Positions 26,951 through 39,045 of a DNA stretch of 64,000 nucleotides are shown piece after piece. Below the pieces are notes generated by a model. That model saw only the letters and a program-made list of their open reading frames with translations. It searched no databases and had not been told where the DNA came from. Position 1 is the stretch's first letter. The number at the start of each line of letters is the position of its first letter. The position numbers were made by a program, and so were the translations under genes. Origin of the DNA: Liolophura sinensis (Eukaryota; Mollusca; Polyplacophora; Chitonida; Chitonidae); the NCBI RefSeq assembly GCF_032854445.1, contig NC_088302.1:10103338-10167337 (forward strand), in the 5' to 3' direction.

Positions 26951-27026
26951 GAATAAACTTACGAGTAAACTTACGAATAAACTTACGAGTAAACCTAAGA
27001 ATAAACTTACGAGTAAACTTACGATT
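26951..27026 (+). repeat. 12-bp tandem repeat in intron 3
   Basis: About six units of TAAACTTACGAG/A, with one unit changed to TAAACCTAAGAA. It lies about 570 bases from the donor side of intron 3. Variable units alternate between GAG and GAA endings. Confidence 0.8.
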
Positions 27027-27212
27027 CTGCATAATATATGCGAAGTGTAGCTATGAATCGACTGTAACGTACATCAATATTTAAACCATCAATATATACG
27101 ATGGACACCACATAGCTTTGGTGACAGTTGGTGACACTAAGCCATTCACGACTCTCGTGTTGTTGATTAAGCAGTTTAACGCTTGTGCAGATCTGAACGT
27201 CATACCTAGGAC

Positions 27213-27300
27213 TGTTTGTCAGTGAGTTGCTAAAGGTCGGTGGTTTAACCCAGGTAATACGGTTTCTTTCACTAATATAACTGACTGCCATCACACATGG
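27213..27300 (+). repeat. SINE-like element, degraded (family C)
   Basis: TTTGTCAGTGAGTTGCTAAA, GGTCGGTGGTTTAACCCAGG, TACGGTTTCTTTCACTAATA and TAACTGACTGCCATC follow the family order, but the tail is absent. It lies in intron 3. Confidence 0.5.
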
Positions 27301-27596
27301 ATAACTTGCTGAGTATTGTGTTAATCAACATTCAAGTAAGTAAATAAGCAATATAAGATGCGTGTACCGTTCAGGTGGCATTCAAGAACAACGTGTTCAC
27401 GCAATTTTTTGGGGGGTCCAACATATTCCGGGGTGTTCGGCTCAGATTAAAACTGATCGTATCACAAGAAAATTTCACTGACGAGAGGGTCGTTATAAAA
27501 GTGGCGGTGACGTGAGGATCATCGAGAACACGTTCGTCAAAAGATAATAAAGCGTACCGTAAAGGGAGTTCAGTAACAATAGTGGGCACAACGTAC

Positions 27597-27711
27597 CGTA
27601 GAATGTCGTAAACGTGGACGGGTAAGTAACAGATGAAGAAAAATATTACGACAACTATTAACATCTTGGCTGTATTTCTTCGGCTGTTGAGTTGGGTATC
27701 GGAATGGTGCC
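27597..27711 (-). CDS. GPCR exon 3: ICL3 and TM6 (residues 257-295, both end codons split)
   Basis: This 115-base exon encodes the end of ICL3 and TM6. The acceptor is TTTTTCTTACAG at 27723-27712. The phase-1 G from exon 2 completes the codon for G257, giving GHHSDTQLNSRRNTAKMLIV as the start. TM6 holds C284-Y285-L286-P287, the CYLP form of the CWxP switch; orexin receptors also have Tyr at 6.48. The donor ...CTACG|GTACGT at 27597/27596 leaves two bases (phase 2), and the first base of exon 4 restores Arg295. The frame stays open for about 75 codons beyond this donor, which could mislead a gene finder. That extension looks like no TM7, whereas splicing at GTACGT gives ILRYFKIQ followed by an authentic TM7. 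Confidence 0.92.
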
Positions 27712-29996
27712 CTGTAAGAAAAATTATTGCATTTTACTAGATAGAATAAACAACTTACGACATAAACAATTAAAACATTGTAATTTTGTCTCATTTAATA
27801 TGAAGTATAATGCTCAAATGTTACCAAACATTAAATACCGTAATTGAGTATAAAGACTTTGAAACTATGTCTTGTTCAGCTGTTGTAGTATTATAGATTA
27901 ACGATGCCGTAATTTCAGTATTAAACGGGAATTTCGAGATTCGACCTTAAGACATAATGTTGGCTTTGCTTTGTGCTTTGATGTTGCCTCTTCATGAAAC
28001 GTTAGAGATAAGCAGTGCATTTTAACATGGTTAAGTATATACATGTACAATATTGAAATTTTTCACAAAGGATGACTTAAATTTAATGAATTACATACAA
28101 AATCCATTAAACTTAATATTAGGAAATAAAAGTCAACCATTATGGATAAAATAAACCATAGTCTATACCAGTAAATATTAAAATGCAATGAGTAGCTCAC
28201 TTCTGAGGGAATAAAAGGATGTCATGATGATATAACATTTTCTCGAAACTGACACGAGATGACAGCCTACAGTCTTTGAATTCAATTACCAGCAGAAAAT
28301 CGAACGGTTTTAAGAATTTTGCTACATGAGAAAAGAAAACAACCGTTGTAAAAGTGCACAGCTTTTAAAGCGTATTTGATAATGTCAAGAAATTGTGATT
28401 TATGAAGAACAGGATATTTATAATGGAAAACGCTTGAACGTATAAATGCACCAGAAAGACACACATATATATATATATATATAACCATGTCTCGTTGCTG
28501 AACATTTTTGTTATGCTTTTATATTACATCCATGCGGAAACAAAGGGCTGTGATTACTTATGACCTACGTGATATTTTGTTATAATTTGAAAAATTTACA
28601 CAGAAAAGAAAACTTAGGATGCTGCTGGTGTAAAGAAACCCCAGTGGAGTCAAAGCTCTGTCTTAAACACAGCCATTCGTGTATGACAAGAAAATACCTG
28701 CTATAATTAAACCCGTAACAAAACCTATTCTACACGTGTCTTCCCCAAAGGAAATGAATCAAAAATAATCACTACATTTTTTAAAACTGTTCCAGAAAGA
28801 AAAAGTTTGAAGCAAAGCCTGTAGAAAATAGAAATTCGTTGCTTGTGATAGGTTTGTTTTTGAAAACCTGATTGATTGTGGCATCGGAGCAGAGGGCAAG
28901 GAATTGGAAAGATTAGATGTATGACCGGACGTGAACGAAGCTATTCGGAGCCAAGTATAATTACAAAGCTGCAGACAGGATGTCAGTTCCGGTGGCTGTC
29001 AGTCTCATTTATTTTTGTCAAACAGTCGGCTTGTAAATTAGGATTCAACAATCAGACAAATACTGATTCAGTTTAGGCAATTTTCCTTTTTGCGGGAAAA
29101 AGTAATGTTTTCTTTACTTTTATTGTTGACTGGCTGTAAGAGGAACTCCAACAATGGAGACATAATAATTGCAGCTAATCACATGAAGTTTTCAAGAAAA
29201 GTTATCTTTTATGCTTTTGGGACGTTGTGAAAATAACAGAAGGTTACTACAACATATCACTTGGACAAAAAAAATAGTAGATAAATGTTCTGTGGCACCT
29301 TTCCTGTGGGGTAGATTTAGTTTGTGAGGCTGGGTTGGTTTGTCAGTAAATTTTGTAAAAAAAATTCGTATAGAACATAAATCACCGTACTGTTAGATTT
29401 CATTTCGGCACTCAACGGGTATAGAATTGACATAGGAACTGTGTTACAACCAGCCATAGAATGAGAACACTGATATTTCCAATTTAATTTAATGAACAGA
29501 CGGTGTGGTTGAAGTCTACATATGTGAGGTGAAAATGGTTTGCAGTTTGTCTGCCCTGTTAACTCCTGTATGTATGGTGAAGGAAAAAATGTTAACAAGT
29601 CGACCTGGCGATCAACCGACGAACATACCAACAGACATGCATAGAGACAGACGTATAGAGCTACTTGAGGAAACTAAAATTTTTTTATATAAAATGGTGT
29701 ATTGTGTGTGTTTCTGCAGATGATAATATTCAACAATAGGTTTCTTCTGTCGCTCTAACAAATTTTCGACACCCCATCTTAATACATTTGGTTGGTTGGT
29801 TAACATTTGACAACCTGCCTTTTGACACAAACCTTTCAAATACTGATGGCCCCTCAGTGCAACAAGACACCGATTTTAGTGGGCTGTTTTGTCTGTTAAG
29901 AACTTACGCTTGTTCCCCTCTTACATCGCTTCAAAACTTTATTACAATATGGATTTGAGCGTCCATATTTCCTTGGAGAATAAAGAAGAATCTAAC
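27712..29996 (-). other. Intron 2 of the GPCR gene (about 2.3 kb)
   Basis: Donor GTTAGA at 29996 and acceptor TTTTTCTTACAG ending at 27712. Apart from an AT dinucleotide run at 28464-28483, I recognise nothing in it. Confidence 0.85.
28464..28483 (+). repeat. AT dinucleotide microsatellite
   Basis: About ten AT units in intron 2. Confidence 0.85.
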
Positions 29997-30378
29997 CTTG
30001 TCCATTCTGAAGAGAAGCGTCTCGGTACCACAGTCTCTTGGCAGTCAGACTGTACGCAATGGCCATGACAAGGAAAGGCAAGGCGAAGAAACCCAAAAGC
30101 GGCATCCAGAAAAGGGGTAAGTGTTGACCCTCGTACTTTTCCGGTTCCATAGCGCACATAGTCATCAGCAGAGTGACATTCTCTGGTCGAAAGGTGGGTT
30201 CTGTTCGGTAGAAAAGAAGATCCGGGCTAGCCGAGCCCATAGCCAGTACCCAGATGAAGAACGTCACCAGAATGGCGGATCTAACACCGAGTCGGGCCCG
30301 GAATGGACTGGCAATAGCGCGACACCGGTCAATGCTGATGGTGGTCAATGTGATTACAGACACGTAAACAGATACTCT
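29997..30378 (-). CDS. GPCR exon 2: TM3 end to third intracellular loop (residues 130-256)
   Basis: This exon encodes the rest of TM3, intracellular loop 2, TM4, ECL2, TM5 and the start of ICL3. The acceptor is a long pyrimidine run ending in CCAG at 30382-30379, in phase 0, so the protein reads ...KFLQ|RVSVYVSV, as in orexin-type receptors. The DRY-equivalent is DRC at 146-148, in ISIDRCRAIASPF. W172 is the TM4 marker (4.50), C204 in ECL2 pairs with C122, N196 (NVT) is an ECL2 sequon, P230 is 5.50, and Y238 lies in TM5. The donor is CAAG|GTTAGA at 29997/29996, leaving one base of the next codon (phase 1). Reading on in the genome reaches a stop immediately (GGT TAG), so an unspliced transcript would end within ICL3. 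Confidence 0.93.
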
Positions 30379-31264
30379 CTGGAAAAAAAAAACACACACA
30401 CAAAAGTGCCTGGTTAGATTAATGATATAGATCGATAACGACTACTCCAATCAGTGGTCAGTCTTTACGCATATGCCCTTTACTGTGACATGACTAACAT
30501 TGTCAGAGAATCCCACTCCAATCGTGCAAATTGAAAAGTATCTCTAGTGGTTGATTTGGCTCAATGAACCGGAGAATTGATCAGTGAAATTATCTGAAGC
30601 CCTAAAGCCGTCCATCCCTAGAGTCATTCATCCAAGGATCATCAATGAAGAGAAAACCTAATCAATGCTCGTTAGCATTAGAGACAAGATCAAACAGTTA
30701 GCATCCGCACCGAATACTAGTCCAAACCACACAAAAGACAACGTATCGTTAACACAGTTATGAAAGATATATGTAATAAGCATGTGTCTAGTTATAACAT
30801 ATTTCAGAGAAGCGCTTTTTTATTTAACAGTAAACAGAGCTGATATTACTCGCAAATAAGAGTACAGGCCACTGGCCCATCAGCATCCTGAGCCACGTTC
30901 AGATAGATGTGTGCAGTGTTAGCATTAAAACAAACTGCAATACATCATTCTTTCCATTATCTGAAAGTTAAGAGCTCACTGTACACATGAGCATTGGAAT
31001 AAAAATATTTGAAACTGTAGAATGCTTAGATTTGCTTAAATCTGCTTTGATTTCTTGCCTACTTTCTCGTGGTTTGTGTTAAAAGTTCTTTTGAAAATTG
31101 TTCTTGCAGTTATTTACTTCTTATACTTATGGGTGACTCCTGATATACTAATGTTTGTTTCGACGTTTGGATCTACAGCGATAAACACTATTTTGAATAC
31201 ACTCTAAAATTTTCACCCTGTGCAGAATTTGACTTGATTTTGCAACTAAAAAAGACGTAGCCTT

Positions 31265-31480
31265 GTTTTGGTGATCAGAATGGTAAATGTAATGACAACG
31301 CAGAATTTTGAGTCATTATTTACCAGTGACGTCTAATAACCGTAATTAAGATCACTGCATTTCTTTTACCTAATTCTGTTTAAGCCAAAGTGCTAGGGGG
31401 CATTCAATTTTCTATTATTTCACTGGTTACTTGTGCTGTCACACTGTCGTCGATGCCCTGGTTTTACCATTTATAAGTCT
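31265..31480 (+). repeat. Interspersed repeat family B, internally deleted
   Basis: GTAATGACAACGCAGAATTT, TACCTAATTCTGTTTAAGCC, AAAGTGCTAGGGGGCATTC and TGTCACACTGTCGTCGATGC. The AACTGAGGTAAATTGACAAG block is missing. Confidence 0.65.
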
Positions 31481-32684
31481 TTAAGTGACTAATATAGACA
31501 CTAGATAGATAGTCACCAAGTTTTCATCTACGTTTATAAGGAACTGATTGTTGTTGTGCTTTTACTTTAAATGTCTTTATCTGTGCAGTATCTTTGCGAG
31601 AAATGTTTGGCGATGTCCTGATAACCCCCGACACTTTCGAAGGCTTTATCTCAGCCTTTGTCGTTCATCTTGAAACTACACTAATTAAGACAGAGATGAA
31701 AGGAAGATATTTGGTGATCTGGTTCAGCGGCTTCAAATTGAACGACAAGTTCCTAAATTAAGCTTAGAAATAGGTCTTATATTTTCCACGCCGATGTGCA
31801 CTAATTTATTTGTCCATCCATCCATACCAACAATATTATGCGAAGCAGTGATGAACGAGCAGGCAGTAATTCGCTCTGCTGAAGTTCTCATCTGTTACAT
31901 TATTTGATTGCAATAGATCGTTTATGTCCAAGTAACGTAGCAAGTGAATCGCTTAGAAACAATAAACAAGTGAAATAATGTTAACATTTATGATGTTAAT
32001 CATTGTCCTGTAATATAACTTCATTTCTATTATTGACTTGTTCTTGTGGAAGACTTTGTATGTTATTGTATTTGCAATAAAATTGTAAGAGTAAATCGAT
32101 GGTCTATTCTAACCAGAGTTCTTGTCTAGCTAAGTATTAAATACAAAAGGAACGAAGCACTGTATATTGTATGTAACTAGGCTGTGAGCTTTGTGGATAG
32201 GTGCTGTATAAACATGGCGCACTTTAATATCATAACTGTGTTTATGTGAGCAGTTGCAAAAAAAGCGTAGCTGAAATAAATTTATACCCGTTCACGCCAT
32301 AGAACAGGGTAATGCGTATAATGCAGATATGGACCATTTGATATTTCGGAATAGGGAGCTATCGGAAATTACAGCCATCTGTATAATATCATCGAAAACT
32401 GTAACTTCTTCTTCCAGATAACTACATTTTCCGTTAATTTAAAAATTAGGTATATTTTAAGAGATTGTAATACTAACTTTATTAATGAATCTGGTATTTG
32501 GAAATTTGCAAATGTTAGATATTGTTTTACGGGTTGATGGCTATAATTTAGACATATCGCTTAGTATGGATTTTGTTTTTGTACGACTACATCCGATAAA
32601 GGGAAATGTAATTCGAAAAGTGTGTCTCACCTGGCAAATGCTGTGAAAAACACATGCTGTCCAAAATATTTAGCTCTCACCAAT

Positions 32685-32935
32685 GTGAATCATTCTAGAC
32701 CAGTGAGGTCTACTAAATTACAATTATCATCACTGCATTTATGTACCTAATTCTGCTTAAACCATAGTGTTGGTGGACAGGTGTAAATGGCTACTAATAT
32801 AGTGTTTACATGATCAGTTAAAATATAACCCTTACGGAGGTCAGGAATCGGAGCCTCACCGGTTAGGTGTGATCATTTGCCAACTTTAACACTGTAATCG
32901 CTGCTCCAGTTCTATTCTCTGTGCTGTTGCCTTCT
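32685..32935 (+). repeat. Interspersed repeat family B
   Basis: CATTCTAGACCAGTGAGGTC, ATCATCACTGCATTTATGTA, CCTAATTCTGCTTAAACCAT, CACCGGTTAGGTGTGATCAT and AACACTGTAATCGCTGCTCC in family order. Confidence 0.65.
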
Positions 32936-34174
32936 ATATTCAGCAGTTTAGACCAGTAAATCACAGCGGAAATCTGACAGACATAAAGTGTTATACCAAG
33001 AGAGGCAAATAAGGAGTTAGTCCTGATACAACAGCTCATCTGTTACACAACGAGAAAAATCTACATACAAAACAGATATAAATGAACCAAATTACTAGAA
33101 CACAAAGGGTATACGTACAACATAAATAATATACATACAACGCTAAGGAAATACATCCAACGGTTAGGATACGGACAAGAGGGTATTCTATCCAATTTTG
33201 AAAAAAACGTAACAAAGCGATGCAGTTATTTTATTTAATAATGAAAAAAAATAAGAGAGGAACAATTATTTCGCTGTCGAAAGAACTAAGACAACTGGTC
33301 AGTAAACTATGTAAAATCATGGAGAATGTTTCAAGATGTTGACAGAAGATCACGTAGAGCAACCACACCACAACCATATGTCTGGGTGAAACTAAAATGT
33401 ACTAATGTGCTTATTTTCTCATCAACTGTCAAAGTTCAATACGGTAATTACCGCTAAAACGCTTACACGCATGCCAGTCACTGGCAAATCACAGCTTGTA
33501 GTGGATCCGGGATCTTCCTAGACATTTTTGTCGAAGACAGATTTGGTGAAGCTAAATGTACTAGTGTGTTCCTTTTTTTTCTATCGGCTGCCGCCTGAAT
33601 GTAGATGGTTGTTTCTACTAAAGTGGTTATGTACAGAATTACTTCTACACAGCTCAGCCTGCGGTTCCCGGGTCTTTTAAGTTAAGATAGATGCATGGGT
33701 GATTAATGGACACGAAATAAAAAAACTTAAATACGCTTCATTAACCTTAATCAATCTAAAATGTCCAAGTCTTGCTGAGAGGCGATGAAAAGAATGAAGT
33801 TCTCTTGTCGTTAAGGCAGTCTGAATATCAGCAAGTCCCTTCATCCATAATCATTCAATCCAGAGAAAAAGAAACGGTCGTTTACTCTAGGCACTTAGGG
33901 TCGTGAACATCATCATGGTATCGGTTAGCTCTTAAGAACTTTGAAATAGTGTAATAATACTGGCCCGATAGAAATAAAAGGCCGGAAAGATCCGGACTGG
34001 AAAATCGGTGACCTAACACAAATCAAGTCTGGAAAGAAAGTATCACCTATCACGCTCGGAGAACATATACATATAACAATGATAACGTGCTATTTCAACT
34101 TTAAAGTGTGTTGGATCAGAAATACTGGCCAATGGATTGTGTGTGGTCATCGTATCTTTTTATTTTGCTTTTTC

Positions 34175-34236
34175 TGGGAGTTAAATATTCTCGAGTACGG
34201 CTTAGAACACCGATAAAATAAATAAATAAATAAATT
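34175..34236 (+). repeat. SINE-like 3' tail (family C)
   Basis: TTAAATATTCTCGAGTACGG, CTTAGAACACCGATAAAAT and an (AATA)n tail. Only the 3' end of the element is left. A family B copy follows directly downstream in intron 1. Confidence 0.55.
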
Positions 34237-34254
34237 TTTTCTTGGGAGGAGGGA

Positions 34255-34485
34255 ATAATTTGCAATTAACATCACCACAATTTTTTTGCCTAATTCTGCT
34301 TAAGCCATGGTGCTAGGGGGCCTATAATTTGCTACTGTTTAAACGTTTACAGGTATATTTAGAATAAAACCATTACCGAGGTAAATTGTCAAGAGGCTGT
34401 ATTTTACTGGTTGCGTCTGACCATTTACCAGCTATTACACCGTCGTCTTTCCTCTATAGTGTATATCTTAATTATATTACATAAT
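34255..34485 (+). repeat. Interspersed repeat family B
   Basis: GCAATTAACATCACCACAAT, GCCTAATTCTGCTTAAGCCA, TGGTGCTAGGGGGCCTATAA, CCGAGGTAAATTGTCAAGAG and CAGCTATTACACCGTCGTC in order. It follows directly after a family C tail. Confidence 0.7.
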
Positions 34486-37400
34486 TTCCCTAACATAACC
34501 TCCCGTCACTATTTAGCATTGTTTGTGAGCAGTCAAACAGCATACTGCTGTCCAGTAGACAAATATGTGTGAACTATGGTCAAGTTCAGCAATCATGACG
34601 ATTCCGTAGCAGTTAGCACTGTGTAATCAAAACCTGTCTTGGCCCTGTTGCGATCAATTTATCACAGACAACAGAGGGACTGATAAAGACGTCGTGAAAC
34701 TGTTTTAGGGTGGGGTGAAGATACGTTGTTGCGACTAATACATTATTTTACGTGTCCTGGCAATCAATACAGTCAAGTGTCCTCGTGTAAGAAGCAAAAG
34801 TTCAAGCACCAAGACATTTCCACCGGAATTATCCCGAGTAGTCTGAGCTGACACAATGCTGCAGACAAGTTTATTCCCAACGCCTCATTTCATTTTCTCG
34901 CGTTTCCCACGATTCGGTCATGTTAACTGGAATGACGCACATTGGCGATGTGTCACTCTCTGAAGTCTCTAAAGGGTTGATTTAAAGATTTCCAGTGGCG
35001 CAGATTAGGGATTGTTGAACTTAGTGGAATTTCATCATTGGCTTTCGTATGCTAAAGATCTTTTACGCTCTTTTGTGATATTTGCCACTAAAATTTATAT
35101 TAGAGCATTGGTTTATCCTTTCACTTTCCTGCATATCATATATTCTTTTTCCTGGCCAACATTACTATCTTTGGATATTATTAAACAGAAAATTAATAAA
35201 ATCCACCAACAGTATGTATACAATTCAATACAACAAAAATAGGCACACATGACAGTCTTAAAGTCATGACAGTCGGCATAATTTAATTACCTAAAATTGA
35301 AGAAGATGCATTTCTGATGGATATGTAAATATAAACAACTGATATTAAATCCCGGCGGCCTTTCGAGCTACGTCGGAAACATTCAATGATTTTCGAGTGT
35401 TACGAGACACCTGGTTTTTAATTTAAACTCCACTGGAAAGTAAATCGATTTTAGCAACAGCACATGTTGAATGGTAATATAAAAAGAAAGCTATATAGTT
35501 ATACATTTGGCATTATTGAATAATGTAGTGCAAAGAATAATGATAATTATGATCTGATTCCTGATTCCTAACTCATATAGCAAGAGACATAAGAACGATC
35601 TAATTTACTGTCGTGGAAAGTTTAAGAACAACCGTGTGAGGGAGTTATAGCCCTTGGGTGGAATTCTCTTATGTTGAAGGTAAACCAAATGGTGTGGGTC
35701 AACATACTCTCAACAGGAGACAGCTGACTTAAAGTATCGTTTAGGCAATGTGATTAGCCGCAAATAGAAATGAGAAATGTTTTAATTCACTTTTATATCT
35801 CTCGTTTGATCTGTTTTTTTGGTAAGATAACTTTTGAAAAGGATGGGTTATTTTACTTGAAATAGTAATTACACTTCATAAACTTTGATGCATTTGTGGA
35901 GGATATCGCCCAAAATCGAAGGCGTTAAAATGCCAGTCGTAGAGGCCAGTTACAGCCGCCAGACTTCAACCGGAATCATTATTTCCAGAAATAAAATTAC
36001 CGTTTTCTTAAAAGCCTACTGGGTCTTGAGGAAGACCACAGCACCAGTCTCATTGCTTGAGAACTCTCAAACTATACCGTAAAATAGCTCATACAAATGT
36101 TAAAGGTTCAGAGAACTCGCCCTCAAGCAAGGGTTGCGCTGGCGAACCGGTCGATGCTAAGAAAAGGGAGACCTTTTCAGTTTTCAAAGAGCAACGCCGT
36201 CTGTTCCTTTATACCCGCAGACTGATTCGTAAGAGACGTTTAAAATCATTACTATGTGTGATTTAACCGTTCACTTGACAGGCTTTTCGACAGCTCTGCC
36301 AGTGCTATCAAAGACATCGACAGTTTTGACGTCGTCTTGACGACAGTAATGATCGGCGATAAATTAAAACAGGGCGTTTTCAAGTTGAAGTTTCGAAAAG
36401 ACTTCTTCGATAGGACAAAAGAGTTTTTAATATCCTCTCCGTAGTGCATCATCACCGTGCAGAGGAGAGGCGAGTAAGGTGGTTTCCTTTGAAACATACA
36501 GCCGAGGTGACGTAAAGTCAAAACCAGTCTGTCTTAGTACTAACAAATTTACGCTTTTGCCTCACTGGGGCGTAACACTGAGAAAAGGCCCTGTCAGACA
36601 GAGTTCAGTGGATTGACCCATCACTTGGGCGGAGTTGTGGCTAATTGATAAAACAATCCGAACACAGTGTAAACAACGTTTCTCATGCACGGTCATTTGA
36701 AATGCACCTTTCGGCTTTTTTTCGCAGCAGCTGATTTTAGATTGTTTTTAGAAGTGTGACTGGCTGCTGAGAGACTAAACATTGATGTAGCCGACTTTTC
36801 TATCCAGCCGAGAACCTTTTAAAGTTTGCTGGAAATGGAATTGCCAAGGGTTGGGCCTGCTCAAACGTCGACAGCGGAACGCATGCAGTGCTTGGAATTT
36901 GCTATTTAGCTTTATTTTTTCCAGCGTTACCCAGTTTGTTATGTCAACAGAAGATGTATTCGGTCAGGACTTTAATATCAGGCGAATACCAGTTAACTTT
37001 GCTGACGCAGACTGAGATGGCATCAACGAATGTCATTTGGTTTGCTGACGCAGACGATGAGTATTCTCTTATGCCGTGTTATAAAATAATCCTGACACAA
37101 CTAAAATGCTAGGAGAGCTTATCTGCGAGAAAGTTAACAGTGTTTTAACGTAAATCGATGCAGAGAAAACCATGAGAGTTAGCCACGGCGTAACGTCTAG
37201 CTTTTCTTTTAAACATATCTAACATCATTTCCTGAAGAGCGCCAATGTAAGTTAATGTCCATTACAAGGCTTTCAAGGAAATCGAGAATTTACATATCCG
37301 GAAAATGATAATGATGCCCATTTAAAGCCTGAATATTATTCAAAAGTACCCTTGTCTGAGCTTGTGAGTGGGGTGGGATGGGGAGGTGGAAGAGATGGCT

Positions 37401-37964
37401 GTGGTCACATTGCTTTATTTGTTTTTTCAGTGAAAAAAGTCGGGCTTCTTTCTATTGTCTCACAGAGATGTAACTGGCACTGTTTACCCGTGCTTCTTCA
37501 GTTCCACTATGTGCGCGGGTTATTACTCATGTGGTGTCGTGTTAAGAGAAACCTTTATCTCATAATATGTTTTCCTTAGATAAACTATAAACAGTTTAAG
37601 AACCGTGTACGGTTCAAATCTCAGCACGAAATGATTTTCATCCAAATCCAAAAGAGATGAAATGTATCAGAGAAGTAATCTGACAATTTTCGCTCTTAAC
37701 TGGAAGAGTGTTTATTAGAGTGCTAATATTGGCACTATTTTCGGCCTACAGATTTTTGCCTTCCGCAATTTATTATGAAAAAAAAATAATATTTTTTTTT
37801 ATGAAATATAAAGGTAGAACTTTTACTAAGACGTTTTGAACAACCAGACAAATTCACAGTTAGTCATTAAAATGTGAATAATATAAACTGTTTATTGGTT
37901 ATATAAACGCTCATCACCTAGCAAGTCCGATGTTTTCTTTACATCTGGGATTTTAGGATTTAGT

Positions 37965-38175
37965 GGATGAGTTTGTAAAACCTAACTTTGCTTAAGCTCT
38001 GGTGGTACGGGGTTTGTCAGTTGCTACTATATATTTGACCATTTAATTGAACAGTTATAATGTTTACTTGGCAGGAAGCCGGATTTCACTGGTTATGTGA
38101 GGAAGTTTACCCTCTCACACTGTCGTCGCTTCTCCTCGCTTAGCTTCACTCTCCATGCTCTAGTCTGTTATACAA
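37965..38175 (+). repeat. Interspersed repeat family B, diverged
   Basis: CTTTGCTTAAGCTCTGGTGG, TCAGTTGCTACTATATATTT, GGATTTCACTGGTTATGTGA and CTCTCACACTGTCGTCGCTT in order. Confidence 0.6.
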
Positions 38176-38221
38176 TGTGCCTGCATAAGTATCCTCTAGG
38201 CCTGCCTCTGTTACTGTTTAT

Positions 38222-38515
38222 TAAAAGTGATGACAGATGTGATGGCAACAAATGTGATGGCAGCAAACATCATGGCAACAGATGTTTTGACAACAGAATA
38301 TTTTGACCAATTCTAGACCAGTGACTTCTAATAAGGTGCTGCGTTTTAAAACCTTTTTCTGCTAGGTGATACACAAGTTGTCATTACTTGAGAATAAGCA
38401 GTTAGAATAAAACCCCAACTGACATAAACTAGTCAGAGGAAGGATTTCACAGATTACGTGTGGCCATTTATTAACTGTCTTCACTGTTCCTGTTTCACAC
38501 TCTTTTTGCTTGGCT
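38222..38515 (+). repeat. Interspersed repeat family B with expanded 14-bp tandem repeat at its 5' end
   Basis: Several units of GATGGCAACAAATGT type run over 38225-38300. TTCTAGACCAGTGACTTCTA, AGCAGTTAGAATAAAACCCC and ACGTGTGGCCATTTATTAAC follow. The tandem part expands the family's GTGATGACAACA start. Confidence 0.55.
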
Positions 38516-39045
38516 TGATAGTGATAATCTATAATTTGTGAAAACTCACGTGATGAAACGATGACATTGTGGAAACCATAACGTTTTCATGATACACACG
38601 AACGGTTTTCTTTATTATGTCAATAAGCCTTTTAATCGTTGACTTGAAATTCACACCAAACAAGTGCACATCAAAAGTGGATTCTCCCATTTGGGAAAGA
38701 GAATACAATTTTGTGCAAGTGTACAAGAAATCGCATGCAGTGCTTTAAAATACCCAGACAAAAGTAAATCGTCGAGTGAAGTTTATCGATCCGTTGGAAG
38801 GGGTTGCCTTTATTTTTAGAGACCATCGTTGTTAGTCTGCTCTCTTCAGATAACAAACGTCAATTGCTCACGGATGGGTGTTTAGAGTAAAACTTTCAAG
38901 GACAATGGGTAACTTTGACACCGTGTGGACAATATTAATGGTCAGGAAACTCTTAGTTCGCTCTCAAATAACAAAGAATGACGACTACAGAGAGTGTAGC
39001 AGTAGCGCGTACACTCGTCTGAGGTCTTTAGAGGCAGGAATAAAC

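Larger units (their letters stand above)
22713..27596 (-). other. Intron 3 of the GPCR gene (about 4.9 kb)
   Basis: Donor GTACGT at 27596 and acceptor TTGTTGCAG ending at 22713. It contains a minus-strand family B pair (23.96-24.12 kb), two plus-strand family B copies (25.5 and 25.8-26.0 kb), a 12-bp tandem repeat (26.95-27.03 kb) and a degraded SINE-like copy (27.21-27.30 kb). No further exon is evident. Confidence 0.85.

Noticed and set aside
37600-37625. tRNA B-box-like GGTTCAAATCTC
   Set aside because: The surrounding sequence does not fold into a tRNA by eye and no A box lies at the right distance.
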